A stretch of DNA of 64,000 nt from Pseudomonas sp. ERMR1:02. Lineage in GTDB: Bacteria; Pseudomonadota; Gammaproteobacteria; Pseudomonadales; Pseudomonadaceae. Where the stretch lies: assembly GCF_002277815.1 (NCBI RefSeq), contig NZ_NKJI01000009.1, positions 124,001 through 188,000 on the forward strand, in the 5' to 3' direction. Position 1 is the first letter of the stretch. Each line of letters starts with the position of its first letter. The notes below the pieces were generated by a model that did no database searches, was not told the DNA's origin, and was given only the letters and a program-made list of their open reading frames with translations. Below, one piece after another: positions 17,912-27,704 of this stretch. A program made the position numbers and the translations under genes.

Positions 17912-19992
17912 TCGGTGATTTTCTCGAAGTTTTTATAGAATGCATCGCTGTTGCGGCCATCGGTCATGGTGTGCAGCGAATACTGGCGGTTAAGACGCGC
18001 GCCACCATCGCGGGTCAACGGAGCCCAGACCAAGTTGGCGCGACGCATCGTCGAAACGCTCATCAATTCGTCGAAAGGGACCGAGATATAAATACCTTTG
18101 TCGAAGCTACCCTCACCGTACTCTTCTTTCGAGACCGTGGTGCGGGTGACCCAGCCACCGAACTTCACGCCATTACTGAACTCATGCGACAGATCGATTG
18201 TGGTACCCCAATCGCGCGCCAGATAACGCCCAACACTGATCGCTCCCTGCAAGTCGAACGGCAGTTCTGTGTAGGTGGTGATATGACCGGTCACGGTCTT
18301 ATATCCGCGCAGACCAAAACCCTGGTCAAAGTCACGCTGGCGTACATAGTTCAAATCAGCACCCAAGGCCCAGCGCTCGCCCATGGGGCGGTACAGCAAT
18401 TCACCGCCGACCCCGGCGAACATGGACTCCAGATAACCGCCATACACCATGCCATACAAGTCTTGATCCAGCTGCTTGGCATGGTTGAGCTGAAAGGTCG
18501 GCATTGTTACGTCTGAGGTGATGACGTACTTGCGCAAATCAGTCCGCACTCGGGGCAGGTTGCTCGGCGCGTCGTACTTGAACTTATCGAAGTTGTTCAG
18601 CAGATTGGTGCTGATAACCCCACTTGTCCACGTGTTGCGGGTAAAGCGGTATTCTGCGTCCACATCAGCGGTCAGCTGGTACAGCAAACCGTCAGGACCA
18701 CCAATGTTTTGCTTGTAACCCAAGCCTAAACCATAGGTAAAAGGTTCGAGTGCCTGGGTGTACAGAGTGTTTTCAACGTGTGGCGTGGCCCGGTTCAATT
18801 CGGTGGTGCGGTGCAGGTCTGTAAGGTCTTGCTGGTTGTTCACCACGGCCCGGAAGGTTTCGCGCGGCACACTGGTTTCTTCCACAGGCATGTCGTAACG
18901 CTTGTTCACCACCGTGAACCAGTCGATTTCGTCATTCGCGCTGTTGTCCAGAATCCGGCTGGCCCGGCCCACGCCTTTAGCCGAGTAGAAATAGCGCGAC
19001 TGCTCGCCATACACAATCAGCTCGGAATCGCGCTGAGCAATGCGCTCGACCTTATAACCTGCGTTGTTTTCGAGTCGTTTGGAAACCCCGGCCCAGTCGA
19101 CCTGATCGAGCGGCGTAGTCGGCGCGCGTGCCGGAAGCACTTCGACAGCGGGATCGTAGCGCTTGGCCGGCGCCTTGCGGCTGGCGAAATTGGTATGCAA
19201 AGTGATGCCGAACAACGCGGTATTGCCGCGCTCCCAACCCGCGGTCAAATCGACAGAGTCGCTGAGCTTGTAGACCGCCCCGAGGTTTATGGGCGAGTCC
19301 TGCTTCTGGCTACTGTTCAGCGGCTCGTGCTTGTAGTCGTTACCGTCGAACTCGAGTTTCACGCTCAAGGGGGCCCAGGGCGTCTGATAGGCCACACCGC
19401 CAAACAACGCGGGCGAGCCTCGAAAATACGAGTTGGTATTGACGTCGCCCGCGTCCGCGCCGGTTTTTACCGGGCGTGTATCAAAGCGCGAGTCGATGTG
19501 CCCCAGCGGGTTGTCGAAATCCCCCCGGTTACCGATGTAGCCCCAAGCAACGCCCAGGCTGAAATCCAGATTGTAGTAACGTTTGTTCGCCACAAAGTAT
19601 TCGCTGGAAAACAGGCCGGTACCCCCGACATCGCGAAAACCGAGCGCGACCTCGGGCAGCCAATGGCTTTCTTGCCAGAGGCGGGCTTTGACATCGACCG
19701 CCTTGTCTTTATAGGTCTGGTCGCCACTGAGTGCCTCGGTCCCGTATTTATGATTGCCGATGGAGGTATAACGGAAAGTACCTTCCAGCCAATCAAGGGG
19801 CTGGACTGAAATGCTATAGCGGGAATAAGGGTCTGTGCGGTTGGCGTTCAAGCTGAATTCACCGGCTGGCGCCATCCGTGCGGTAGGGGTTTGCAACAAA
19901 CCCACGCCACCGAAATCATTCTGGGTAAAGCGCGGCTCGCCATGAGCCAAACTGTAGGGCAACAACACTACGGCGGCAAAACGTAACTTCAA
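17908..19992 (-). CDS. yjbH: YjbH/GfcD family outer-membrane exopolysaccharide protein
   Basis: A 694-residue protein with a signal peptide (MKLRFAAVVLLPYSLAHGEP) followed by the YjbH opening FTQNDFGGVGLLQTPTARM. Long stretches of alternating beta-type sequence with aromatic ends fit an outer-membrane barrel. It is the last export gene of the yjb set; in E. coli yjbEFGH and gfcABCDE affect exopolysaccharide and group 4 capsule. The start overlaps the yjbG stop and the stop overlaps vanZ, both by 4 bp. Confidence 0.9.
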   Translation of the reverse strand: MKLRFAAVVLLPYSLAHGEPRFTQNDFGGVGLLQTPTARMAPAGEFSLNANRTDPYSRYSISVQPLDWLEGTFRYTSIGNHKYGTEALSGDQTYKDKAVDVKARLWQESHWLPEVALGFRDVGGTGLFSSEYFVANKRYYNLDFSLGVAWGYIGNRGDFDNPLGHIDSRFDTRPVKTGADAGDVNTNSYFRGSPALFGGVAYQTPWAPLSVKLEFDGNDYKHEPLNSSQKQDSPINLGAVYKLSDSVDLTAGWERGNTALFGITLHTNFASRKAPAKRYDPAVEVLPARAPTTPLDQVDWAGVSKRLENNAGYKVERIAQRDSELIVYGEQSRYFYSAKGVGRASRILDNSANDEIDWFTVVNKRYDMPVEETSVPRETFRAVVNNQQDLTDLHRTTELNRATPHVENTLYTQALEPFTYGLGLGYKQNIGGPDGLLYQLTADVDAEYRFTRNTWTSGVISTNLLNNFDKFKYDAPSNLPRVRTDLRKYVITSDVTMPTFQLNHAKQLDQDLYGMVYGGYLESMFAGVGGELLYRPMGERWALGADLNYVRQRDFDQGFGLRGYKTVTGHITTYTELPFDLQGAISVGRYLARDWGTTIDLSHEFSNGVKFGGWVTRTTVSKEEYGEGSFDKGIYISVPFDELMSVSTMRRANLVWAPLTRDGGARLNRQYSLHTMTDGRNSDAFYKNFEKITE

Positions 19993-20755
19993 GGGGCCAC
20001 CTCGGGCAGCGGTTGGGTGGCGAGAAACTGAGCCAGCTGCTCGTTCAAATCGGGTGTGGGTAGATCCGGATTATCGTTTCGCACGGGCACCAAAATCATG
20101 CTGCCCGCAGCGGCAAATATCCCATCTTCGCGGTTCCAGGCGGCGATGCCGACTCGCTTGACCTGGCCGTTGGGCTGAATCAACCACAAGTAATCGGTAT
20201 CTGCGTCGCTCACCGGCAGACAGCTTTTGAGATATTCATGGGCTGGTTGCAGGGCGCGATAAGGCAGCGTGCAGGGTTTTCCACTGCGCCCAGGACAGTG
20301 ACCGTAGTCGGGCGTCGGGGGTAAATCAGCTGGTCGCCGTCATTGAGCGAGTAATTGCGGGCGAACGCGACCTCCAGCGCCACAGGGTCGAGCACCGCGA
20401 CTCTTCGGCCGGTGACGCGTAGTCGGCTGACCTCTTCAAACAGGCGCGCAGCCAGGGCCGCAAGGCTGCTTTTTTCTTCCAGCAAGGCACCGCGTTGCAG
20501 CATCTTCAGATCGAACAGCACCCCAGCTTTAAGTCGGGTTTGCTGCTCCAACAATGGCTGGTGCAGCCAAGCGGCGGCCAGCCAGTAACTTTCGGCGTTC
20601 GGCTGTGCCTGGCTGACGGCATCGAGCAAGCGTGCACCTGGCACGAACGTGAAGGAACCGGCGTTTTGTACATCACCCGTGACCGTGACAGCGGCCTGAG
20701 TCATTGCAGAACTGGCCAGCAACAGGCAAGCCGACAGCATTTTTGAATATCTCAC
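19989..20755 (-). CDS. yjbG: YjbG/GfcC family capsule biosynthesis protein (one apparent frameshift)
   Basis: A periplasmic protein with signal peptide MRYSKMLSACLLLASSAMTQA. The N-terminal part (VTVTGDVQNAGSFTFVPGARLLDAV) is SLBB-like, and the C-terminal part includes NYSLNDGDQLIYPRRPTTVTVLG and then, in another frame, TDYLWLIQPNGQVKRVGIAAWN. The frame breaks at VENP near 20274-20280 (plus-strand GCAGGGTTTTCC). One added base joins both pieces into ~255 residues, the normal GfcC length. It overlaps yjbF and yjbH by 4 bp each. Confidence 0.85.
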
Positions 20756-21411
20756 CGAGCCGTCTCCCGGTCAGGGCGCAATTGCACAATCTTCAAGAAA
20801 AGTTCCGGCGTGAGATGTTGTTCGCTCTGCAGGATCAAGCCATCGTCAGGCCTGACCCAAAAACGGTTGGTGGCCTTGAATCCCAACTCGGGTATGTCAA
20901 TGCGTTCGTCTATGCGCTGCAACGCATAGTCCTTGTTCAGGATGGTGACGGTTTCGATGGACTCTCGACTGAAACGACTGTTGACCGTCAGCCCGACCCG
21001 CGGACCCTGATAGAGATCTATCCAGCGGGTGCTGCTGTAACCATCTGGCAATCGCTGCAAGCCAAGCTTGAACGGCGAATCACCGTCGAAGCGGGTGCCA
21101 TCGAGATTGACGCCCAGGCCGACGGTGCGCACGACCAGACCATCGCGCATCAACAACACCTGCTTGCCGGAGGCGACCCAGAACTCCAGGTCGCCCTGCT
21201 GGCGAAGTTTCGCTAACACACCTTCGCTGGCGTCCGTGGTGACCTTGATCTGCGCATAGGGCACGGCCTCCACTTGCGCCGCAGTCACTTCCAGTGGTCG
21301 AACGCCCAGCACGGAGTCTTTAAAGGTATCCAGGGACGCCTGCATCAACGGATTGCAGCCACACAGCAGTAAACCCACCGCCAGGCATGCGCTGTTACGC
21401 AAAGTTTTCAA
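20752..21411 (-). CDS. yjbF: YjbF/GfcB family outer-membrane lipoprotein
   Basis: A 219-residue lipoprotein: MKTLRNSACLAVGLLLCGCN has a lipobox ending in the lipidated Cys. The body carries YjbF-type segments such as DGLVVRTVGLGVNLDG, LDGDSPFKLGLQ-like spacing and NRFWVRPDDGLILQSEQ. It sits between wza and yjbG and overlaps yjbG by 4 bp. It is part of the group 4 capsule/colanic-type export accessory set. Confidence 0.9.
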   Translation of the reverse strand: MKTLRNSACLAVGLLLCGCNPLMQASLDTFKDSVLGVRPLEVTAAQVEAVPYAQIKVTTDASEGVLAKLRQQGDLEFWVASGKQVLLMRDGLVVRTVGLGVNLDGTRFDGDSPFKLGLQRLPDGYSSTRWIDLYQGPRVGLTVNSRFSRESIETVTILNKDYALQRIDERIDIPELGFKATNRFWVRPDDGLILQSEQHLTPELFLKIVQLRPDRETAR

Positions 21412-21424
21412 AGCGGCTCAAACC

Positions 21425-22539
21425 TTATCGACTGCTGGCTTCACTGAGATTGTTTTGAGCCGCCGCTCCAGTACCCACGATAACGGCCGATGGTACCAAC
21501 TGGCTGATCAAGCGGTTCCAGCGGGTCACGCCTGCAGGGCCGACGTAGACAATGTCCTGGGGTTGCAGATCGAAGCGGCTGGCGAGGGCAAAAGCAATAG
21601 GCGATTCGGCGTCCAGCTGAAAGACTTTTGCCGGCTCGGTTTCAATGTTTTCCGCACCCCGAATGACATACAGCGCATTGCCGTTGGACGTGGTCTGGCT
21701 CAGTCCACCGACCGTTCCGATCGCATCCGCCAGATTCATGTGGTTGATTTTGAACGTGAGCGCCCGAGGCTGGTTGACCTCACCCATGACGTAGATCTTT
21801 TTCCGGTCATTGTAGGAAGGTACAACTGATCGCCGTCTTTCAAATAGACGTTTTGCAACTGCGAGCCTTTGCTGTTGAGCGAGTCCAGGTCCAGCGGATA
21901 CTCACGTCCGTCCCGGGTCAGCGTCAGTCCGGCGAGGTCGGCATTCAATGGGTCGACAGTGGCAGCACCGACAGCTTCGACGACACTGAGCGGCGAAGTA
22001 GTGATGGGCTGTGGACCCGCTTTCAAAACGGCACCGGAAAGGACGATCCTTTGGCTGGCGAAACGTAAAACACTCAAGTCGACTTGAGGGCTGTCGACAA
22101 ACTGTGCAAGGTGCTGGGAGATAACCGAGCGCAGCTCTTCAATGGTTTTACCCGCGGCTTGAATATTGCCGACATAGGGGTAAAACATAGTGCCGTCCGG
22201 GCGTACAAGACGTCCGTTAGCGTCAATTTGCTGCTGTGGCCCCGAGGGTGCAGTCAACTCTGGATGGTCCCACACGGTGATATACAGCACATCGTTGGCG
22301 CCAATCCGGTAAGCCCCCGGCTTGAACGCCAGCAACTCGGCTGGCACCGAGGTATTCACTTTTGTCGCCGCGTTCTGGGCAATCAGTTTGGGCGTTATCG
22401 GAATCAACTCGACCCGACTGCTTTCCGGTGAGCCATCACGACCGACCTGACTGGTATCCAGGTGTTGACCGGGCGAGAACATACAGCCTTGCAGGGCAAC
22501 GCCTGCAAGCACAGCGAGCGACAAACTACGAATCATCAT
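21425..22539 (-). CDS. wza: Wza-type polysaccharide export outer-membrane lipoprotein (one apparent frameshift)
   Basis: Forms the outer-membrane channel for capsule or exopolysaccharide. MIRSLSLAVLAGVALQGC is a lipoprotein signal. GAYRIGANDVLYITVWDHPEL opens the Poly_export domain, with PDGTMFYPYVGNIQAAGKT and two SLBB repeats after it (RIVLSGAVLKAG; YVMGEVNQPRAL). The frame shifts after DQLYLP near 21814-21818 (plus strand GTAGGAAGG); one more G gives LPYNDRKKIYVMGE and a ~371-residue protein. It is inserted between yjbE and yjbF. A GTG at 22563 is an alternative start. Confidence 0.88.
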
Positions 22540-22573
22540 AGGGGACACTTGTGGAGGGAACACGTTAAAACCA

Positions 22574-22599
22574 CCCCCGGATTACTCTGGGGGGGGGAG
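22574..22599 (-). terminator. Terminator or attenuator between yjbE and wza
   Basis: Read on the minus strand, a long C run (22589-22597) pairs with GGGGG (22574-22578) across AGAGTAATCC and is followed by TGGTTTT. It lies after yjbE and just before wza, so it could let yjbE be expressed above the rest of the operon. Confidence 0.6.
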
Positions 22600-22621
22600 G
22601 GCGATCAACCTGGCGGTGGGC

Positions 22622-22906
22622 TTAGCGGGTGGTACCGGTGGTCCCGGTAGTGCCAGTAGTGCCGCCGTCATTGTTGCTTCCGCCGCCACTGGATGACAGC
22701 GCTGCGGCGCCGGCTATAACCGCGGCGCCGATGCCGAGAGCAGTCCCTGTGGTCAGGCTGCCCACGAGAGGGGTGGACAGATTCAAAGAAGCGTTTGCTG
22801 CGGGTTTTGCAGGTGTGCCTGGAGCAGAAGACGCAGCGGGAGGCTCAGCGGCGAAAACGGAAGCACTTAAAGAAAGCATTAGAGCGGAAGCAAGAAATTT
22901 GGTCAT
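22622..22906 (-). CDS. yjbE: YjbE-like small secreted protein
   Basis: A 94-residue protein: signal peptide (MTKFLASALMLSLSASVFA), an Ala/Pro-rich stretch, a small hydrophobic Gly/Ala segment (GTALGIGAAVIAGAAALSSSGG) and a low-complexity tail of Gly-Thr-Thr repeats. Size and layout match YjbE/GfcA at the head of yjbEFGH/gfc operons. It would be exported; its molecular role is unknown even in E. coli. First gene of this operon. Confidence 0.75.
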   Translation of the reverse strand: MTKFLASALMLSLSASVFAAEPPAASSAPGTPAKPAANASLNLSTPLVGSLTTGTALGIGAAVIAGAAALSSSGGGSNNDGGTTGTTGTTGTTR

Positions 22907-23474
22907 GGTAGATTCCTTTTTTATGCATCGTCGGTATTGGCGGTGAAACTAAGAAGCAAGCGTGCAAGGCCAAAAACTCGGAGCGTCCAGTAACGTTAAG
23001 GATAGTATTGATTCGAACTCGATGAGAGTTGACCTCTGGGTCATTCCTCAGTGAGATTATCTTGCGATTATTGCCTCAAGAATACCTGTGTAGGACGCCT
23101 AACAGGTCTGACGTTTTCTAACGTGATCGCGGTTTCTAACATTGGTTAGCCATGCCAGAGGGCGAGTCCAATGTATGCAATCCATGAATCTATGGTCACC
23201 CCGTTTCTGCAATACTGATTAGCGGGCGAAGTGGTTGGCTTGCTTAAATCTATCCGGCGTCTATCTGGGGCATGCCCCGCGCCACAATGTGAGTCGCGCC
23301 TGACGAACCTAAAAAAAACCAGCGGCTTCATATAGCCTGTTCATGGATCAGGTTCTTCGCCAGGCCGGAAGGCCGTTTACATCATTCGTTATTCAGCTAT
23401 CGCAAAACCTGGAAGCCAAATCGTGGTACTGCAACAACCGCAGGGTCAGACACATCAAGATGTCTGGCCCTGCT

Positions 23475-23708
23475 TCAAACTCGCCATGGTGGGCTGCTAT
23501 TGCCCAGCTTGTTCGCCAGTGCGCAGGCCACCGCATTGGAATGCCGTCGCATCAGTAGCAAGCGCACCCCATCGGCCAGAGCCCCTTTCTGGTGTTCAAG
23601 CCGCTGCATGTAAATCCTGGCGCACTGAACCAGCATTCGCCTGAGATGCTTGTCACTGCGCTTGCTGATCCCCAGCAAATTCGCCTTGCCGCCCGTGCTG
23701 TACTTTCT
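23475..23708 (-). pseudogene. IS110-family transposase C-terminal remnant
   Basis: Reads STGGKANLLGISKRSDKHLRRMLVQCAR..., the conserved C-terminal Transposase_20 segment with GISKR(G/S)DK. It is cut off upstream where it abuts an IS66 fragment, and the end (LGNSSPPWRV) has lost the usual ending. Not functional. Confidence 0.8.
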
Positions 23709-23761
23709 GTGCACCAGGCCAGAGGTATACCTTTTCGACTTTAGCGTCGGGTCGCATCATG
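23709..23761 (-). pseudogene. IS66 TnpB N-terminal remnant
   Basis: MMRPDAKVEKVYLWP is the start of the IS66 second ORF, joined directly to the IS110 fragment. A longer copy of the same ORF is at 47970. Confidence 0.75.
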
Positions 23762-24015
23762 ACGTACTGGCTCCTGAGAGAAATCGGTAGCATAGCTTCG
23801 GGGATCGTGTTGATGGATCGCATACTCTCTATCAAACCTGTGGATGGCTGGAAAAAGCTGATGGGTATGGGCGAGTTACGCGTGTAATACGAAGAAATGG
23901 ACTGAAAAGCCCGACAACGTGTTGCGCATGTGACGTTATCGCGATAAATGGCGCTGAACGGTATGGAATACTCAACTTGCCGCTCGGTTGCGGCAAGTTG
24001 ATCGGAGCTTCCTTA

Positions 24016-24093
24016 GGTATCGACATCGACAAAAACACGTTTCACTTGCATGGCCAAGATGCGAAGGGATACGAAGTATTCCGCAAAAAATGA
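24016..24093 (+). pseudogene. IS110-family transposase N-terminal remnant
   Basis: GIDIDKNTFHLHGQDAKGYE then VFRKK and a stop: the N-terminal DEDD-type opening of an IS110 transposase (GIDIxKxxFH). It lies in opposite orientation to the C-terminal piece at 23475. The flanking DNA (22907-23474, 23762-24015, 24094-24283) holds no gene I can support. Confidence 0.75.
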
Positions 24094-24283
24094 ATCAAAG
24101 ACAATTGATCCAGTGACTGGCGGCTCTTGTTGGTTGGCCTGGTAAGTGATTGCTTTGAGCCACTAGGCGAAATTGATCGCCCCACTACATGTAAAGCCGG
24201 TTGTCATGGGTAACAAGAATGACTTATCCCTAATGCATCTGCACCTTTCGCATGCGCAGCGATATTTAAGTCAATGAGTGGTC

Positions 24284-24386
24284 TTCATGACTGCACCGGA
24301 GAGAATGACCTTTTGGCTAACGAACCACAGAGCACTTAGATCCACCTGATGGCTGTCTATGAATTGCGCGAGGCGTTGGGCACAAT
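24284..24386 (-). pseudogene. Relic of a second wza gene
   Basis: Minus-strand translation gives QRLALAQF-like then IDSHQVDLSALWFVSQKV and ILSGAVMK, aligning with the wza segment HLAQFVDSPQVDLSVLRF...RIVLSGAVLKAG coded at 22025-22115. The nucleotide match runs for about 95 bp with scattered changes. Only this piece of the gene remains, right next to wecG. Confidence 0.8.
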
Positions 24387-25166
24387 TTATTGCGGGAACT
24401 GTTGGCGTTTCTTTTGTTGGATTTTAAGTTTTTCTTTGATGACCAGCCAAATGAAATTACTATTGGTAGTAAGATAGCGTCTCCACATCCGCCCGGGCTC
24501 TTGGGTTAATCGAAAAAACCATTCAAGACCGAAGTTTTGCATCCATAAAGGGGCGCGCTTCGTTTTTCCTGAAAGAACATCAAATGAACCGCCGACGCCC
24601 ATTAAGATAATTTTGCGGTGTATGTTTTTCTTTGCGTAATTGACGAACTCTTCTTTTTGTGGTGAGGGTGTTCCGATGAAAACTAATTCAGCTTCACTGG
24701 CTGCGATAACTTCAATAATTTCTGGCCATTCATTTTTCGTGAAGTATCCATTTCTGTAGCCAGCTACAATGTTTTCTGGAAAAGTGCTCGTTATTTCTAA
24801 GGCAAGCTTTGATACTACTTCTTCGTTGGCACCCAGAAGAAAAATCTTTTTTCTTCTGAAGTGAGATTCTTTAATTAGTTCCGAAAGCAAATCACATCCA
24901 GTCACGCGTGGTAACTTTATGCCTTGCAAAAATCGCATAGCGTAAACAATTGACATGCCATCCGCGTTTATTATATTCGCCTCGTTTAGAGCAGTGTGTA
25001 CCTCGGCGCTCTTGTATTTGAGGCATGCCTTGAAAGCGTTCATGTCCTCCCTCACTATGGGGTGCGAGGTATGCGTCTCAGAAAATAAGTACTCAACGGT
25101 GCCTTCCATATCTAATGTTGAGATATTCACGCCAAAGGCATTTATTGATTTGGTAGAGTTGTTCAT
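24387..25166 (-). CDS. wecG: WecG/TagA/CpsF family glycosyltransferase (GT26)
   Basis: Likely transfers an N-acetylmannosaminuronic acid-type residue to a lipid-linked acceptor in the inner-membrane cytosolic face. The 259-residue protein shows the GT26 series: INADGMSIVYAMRFLQG, LPRVTGCDLL, FLLGANEEVV, FIGTPSPQKEEFV and GVGGSFDVLSGKTKRAPLWMQ. ATG 25166 overlaps the stop of the GT4 gene (ATGA). It is the last gene of the wzb-to-wecG operon. Together with wecB and wecC it suggests a ManNAcA-containing unit. Confidence 0.92.
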   Translation of the reverse strand: MNNSTKSINAFGVNISTLDMEGTVEYLFSETHTSHPIVREDMNAFKACLKYKSAEVHTALNEANIINADGMSIVYAMRFLQGIKLPRVTGCDLLSELIKESHFRRKKIFLLGANEEVVSKLALEITSTFPENIVAGYRNGYFTKNEWPEIIEVIAASEAELVFIGTPSPQKEEFVNYAKKNIHRKIILMGVGGSFDVLSGKTKRAPLWMQNFGLEWFFRLTQEPGRMWRRYLTTNSNFIWLVIKEKLKIQQKKRQQFPQ

Positions 25167-26359
25167 TTTGATATAACCTGTTTATAGGCGCTTAAATATC
25201 TATTCCCCATCTCTTCAAGAGTAAAGTATTTTTGATAGTGATGAAGTGCTTGAGAAATTATTTTTGCTTCATTAATTTTTCCATCAATAGCACCTTCCAT
25301 AAGACCTGCTAATGTTTCAGGAGAGTTAGGTTCGAACATCAGGCCATGCTGTTTGTCTGTGAATAACTCCCGCATTCCACCAACATTAGAAGCGAGAACT
25401 AGCTTTTTATAGGAGAAAGCTTCAATTGGTTTTAGTCCAGCCACTTTTTGAGTAATGGGTAAATCCCGGCGAGGCAAAACTATACAGTTTATTTTTGAGT
25501 AAGCTGTTCCAATATCCGAGTATTCAATGCGGCCATGAAATTTTATGTTGGAGCTAAGACCTAATTCTTCAACCATTTTCTGAAGAAAATCTCTCTCTTT
25601 TCCCTCACCGTAGATGTTTACGGAGAAATCGTCTCTTCTCTGGGCGAGAATGGCGCTAGCTTCAATAAGCGTTTCTAGTCCCTCGTAATAGACGATTGAG
25701 CCAATATAACCGAAGGAATAATTTTCGCTCTTTAAAGTGTGCTGTTCGCTAGGCGGTGGGACGCAATTATGAATCGTTTGGTTGTTACGAGGGGCAGTCT
25801 TAAAATAATGGTCTCTTATTCCGTTCGATACAAAAAATACATAGCTGGAATAAGTGCCTGTAAAATATTCCAAATACTTAATAAGTTTTTTTTGCAGTGA
25901 GATGAATGCGCCACCACTGATGTCGTCTTCCCAAGTGGAGCGCATTTCATATACCACTTTCTTATTCAGGATAAATCCTGAAATAAGAGCGGGAATGCCC
26001 ATAGCAAATGTAGCGTGTGCATGAATCACGTCGGGATCTTCTTTTCTGCAAATATCAATAATTCTTTTTGTGAAAGGTATTATTGAAAATGCTCTCCCAA
26101 TACGTTCTAGTAATGTTCGTTGATTTTTAACGCCGTCAGCTTCTTTCTCAGGTCCGCAGCGGTAGTATGTTACGCCATTGTTCAGCTCGATATCTGCATT
26201 ACTATTTAAGCTTTTTTGAAATGGCGAACTAATAACAAAACTTGATATGCCCGACATTTTCTGTGCCGATAATATGTTTTCCAGTCTCGATACTGAGCCG
26301 CAGACAGAGGGCCATGTTTGATGGGATACATGACAAATTTTCAATTTGTGATTTTCCAT
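25163..26359 (-). CDS. GT4 family glycosyltransferase
   Basis: A cytosolic retaining glycosyltransferase of 398 residues. It begins MENHKLKICHVSHQTWPS; the C-terminal GT-B half has SFGYIGSIVYYEGLETLIEA, NIYGEGKERDFLQ and the E-x7-E motif in LKPIEAFSYKKLVLASNVGG. The ATG at 26359 is chosen because the family starts just before KICHVS; the frame extends further upstream only because it runs over the wzy 3' end. It overlaps wzy by 19 bp and wecG by 4 bp. Donor and acceptor unknown. AT-rich codon use. Confidence 0.9.
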   Translation of the reverse strand: MENHKLKICHVSHQTWPSVCGSVSRLENILSAQKMSGISSFVISSPFQKSLNSNADIELNNGVTYYRCGPEKEADGVKNQRTLLERIGRAFSIIPFTKRIIDICRKEDPDVIHAHATFAMGIPALISGFILNKKVVYEMRSTWEDDISGGAFISLQKKLIKYLEYFTGTYSSYVFFVSNGIRDHYFKTAPRNNQTIHNCVPPPSEQHTLKSENYSFGYIGSIVYYEGLETLIEASAILAQRRDDFSVNIYGEGKERDFLQKMVEELGLSSNIKFHGRIEYSDIGTAYSKINCIVLPRRDLPITQKVAGLKPIEAFSYKKLVLASNVGGMRELFTDKQHGLMFEPNSPETLAGLMEGAIDGKINEAKIISQALHHYQKYFTLEEMGNRYLSAYKQVISK

Positions 26360-27680
26360 TGTTGCAATGGCTCTCGTTTGTTCATCAGATAAAAGGAAAG
26401 GATGTATATAGCTAGTGCAGGATGGTATGCAATTGGGAATGTCAGCATGATTATTCCACAAAATATAAGAGATGCAGTCTTTGCTCGATCTGGTGCATCA
26501 AATGAGGCAAGCCTTAGCAAGGCTAAAACATAAATTATCGAGAATATTCCGATTTTTACGTATAGGGTTATATATGTTGAGTCTACTGTGTTATTCCTAG
26601 TGTCAAGATTCTGGTAGTCAAACCAAGGAATTAAAATGTTGTGCCTAGTCCAGATCCGAAAATGTAATTGCTAAATTCATAGTCATTGATGTGAGCCATT
26701 GCGGGAGAGAATCTTGTAGTTAGTTGCGTTAAAATTCCGGATAGGCTTAAGGCGCTTGTAATTCGTTCAATTCCTAAGTTTATTGCGATTTGCACACCAG
26801 TGAATAACATGGCGATAGATAAAAATGCTGCTTTGATAACAGTGGCTGGATTTTTAATGTTGGACATGATTACAGACAAAAGGACAGCAATGATAAAAAC
26901 TCTATAACCTGAAATCAAAACCACTACAAGGCTCAAGGCAATTGCTAGTCGGCGGAGATTGGTTTTGTTTGTGGCAGGATTTGTGAACGCACTAATCACA
27001 TATGCGCAGCATAGATAAGTACAGATACCAAAATATCTGTATCTATTTTCCTCATCATAAAAAGCATTAGAAAAGCTCAGTATGCCTAATAAGATCGTAA
27101 GGTAAGTTGCTATTGTGGCTGTCGAGGAAATCACGATGATTTTATCAATTTCACTCGGGGATAACGTAATTTTCCTGAAAAGGCATATTAGTAGTAGTGG
27201 GGCCGTTAAAGTTATTAAGGGTCTAATGTCTCTTATAAGGTACTTTGGCTCGCCGTTATAGAGGTATATGGCTGATAAAATATATGCGAAATATATGAGG
27301 ATTGCTATTGCCACAATTTTTAGTTTTTTTGGTATTCCTTTTTTTACAACAAAAATTGCAGAAATTGGCAGTGCAACCCAATAAAAGTGCTCAAAAAAAT
27401 ATATGCCAAGAACTGACACTTGCGTTTCAAATGCGAAAGAAGAAGGAATGACGCAACTCAAAATTATAAAAAATTTTAGAGATTTTCTTTTATGAGTTAG
27501 GGTCAGTAGACTTGTCATTAGTGCAGCTAATGAGTATATCGCGTACATATATTCTATTTTATTTAAGGGGTTAAGCTGCTTTAGCACAGCGTTTCTATTC
27601 AAATGTAGTTGTGCCTGGAGAAAACCTTTTGAAGGTGTGCATATGCATGATTTGATTTGCTGTAAAAATCTAACCATCAA
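26341..27680 (-). CDS. wzy: O-antigen/exopolysaccharide polymerase Wzy-like (one apparent frameshift)
   Basis: A very hydrophobic protein with ten or more predicted TM helices and little other conservation, as expected for Wzy. The frame stops after FGSGLGTTF at 26633-26636 (plus-strand AAAA). With one more A it continues LIPWFDYQNLD, two further TM helices (YVKIGIFSIIYVLALLRLA; FCGIIMLTFPIAYHPALAI) and ends inside the GT4 gene. GSGLG-like motifs followed by a long periplasmic loop are typical near the Wzy C-terminus. The start is uncertain: 27680, or the internal ATG before YAIYSLAALMTSLLTL. Strongly AT-rich. Confidence 0.75.
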
Positions 27681-27704
27681 GATTTTTGGTTTGGACTTTG
27701 CTCC

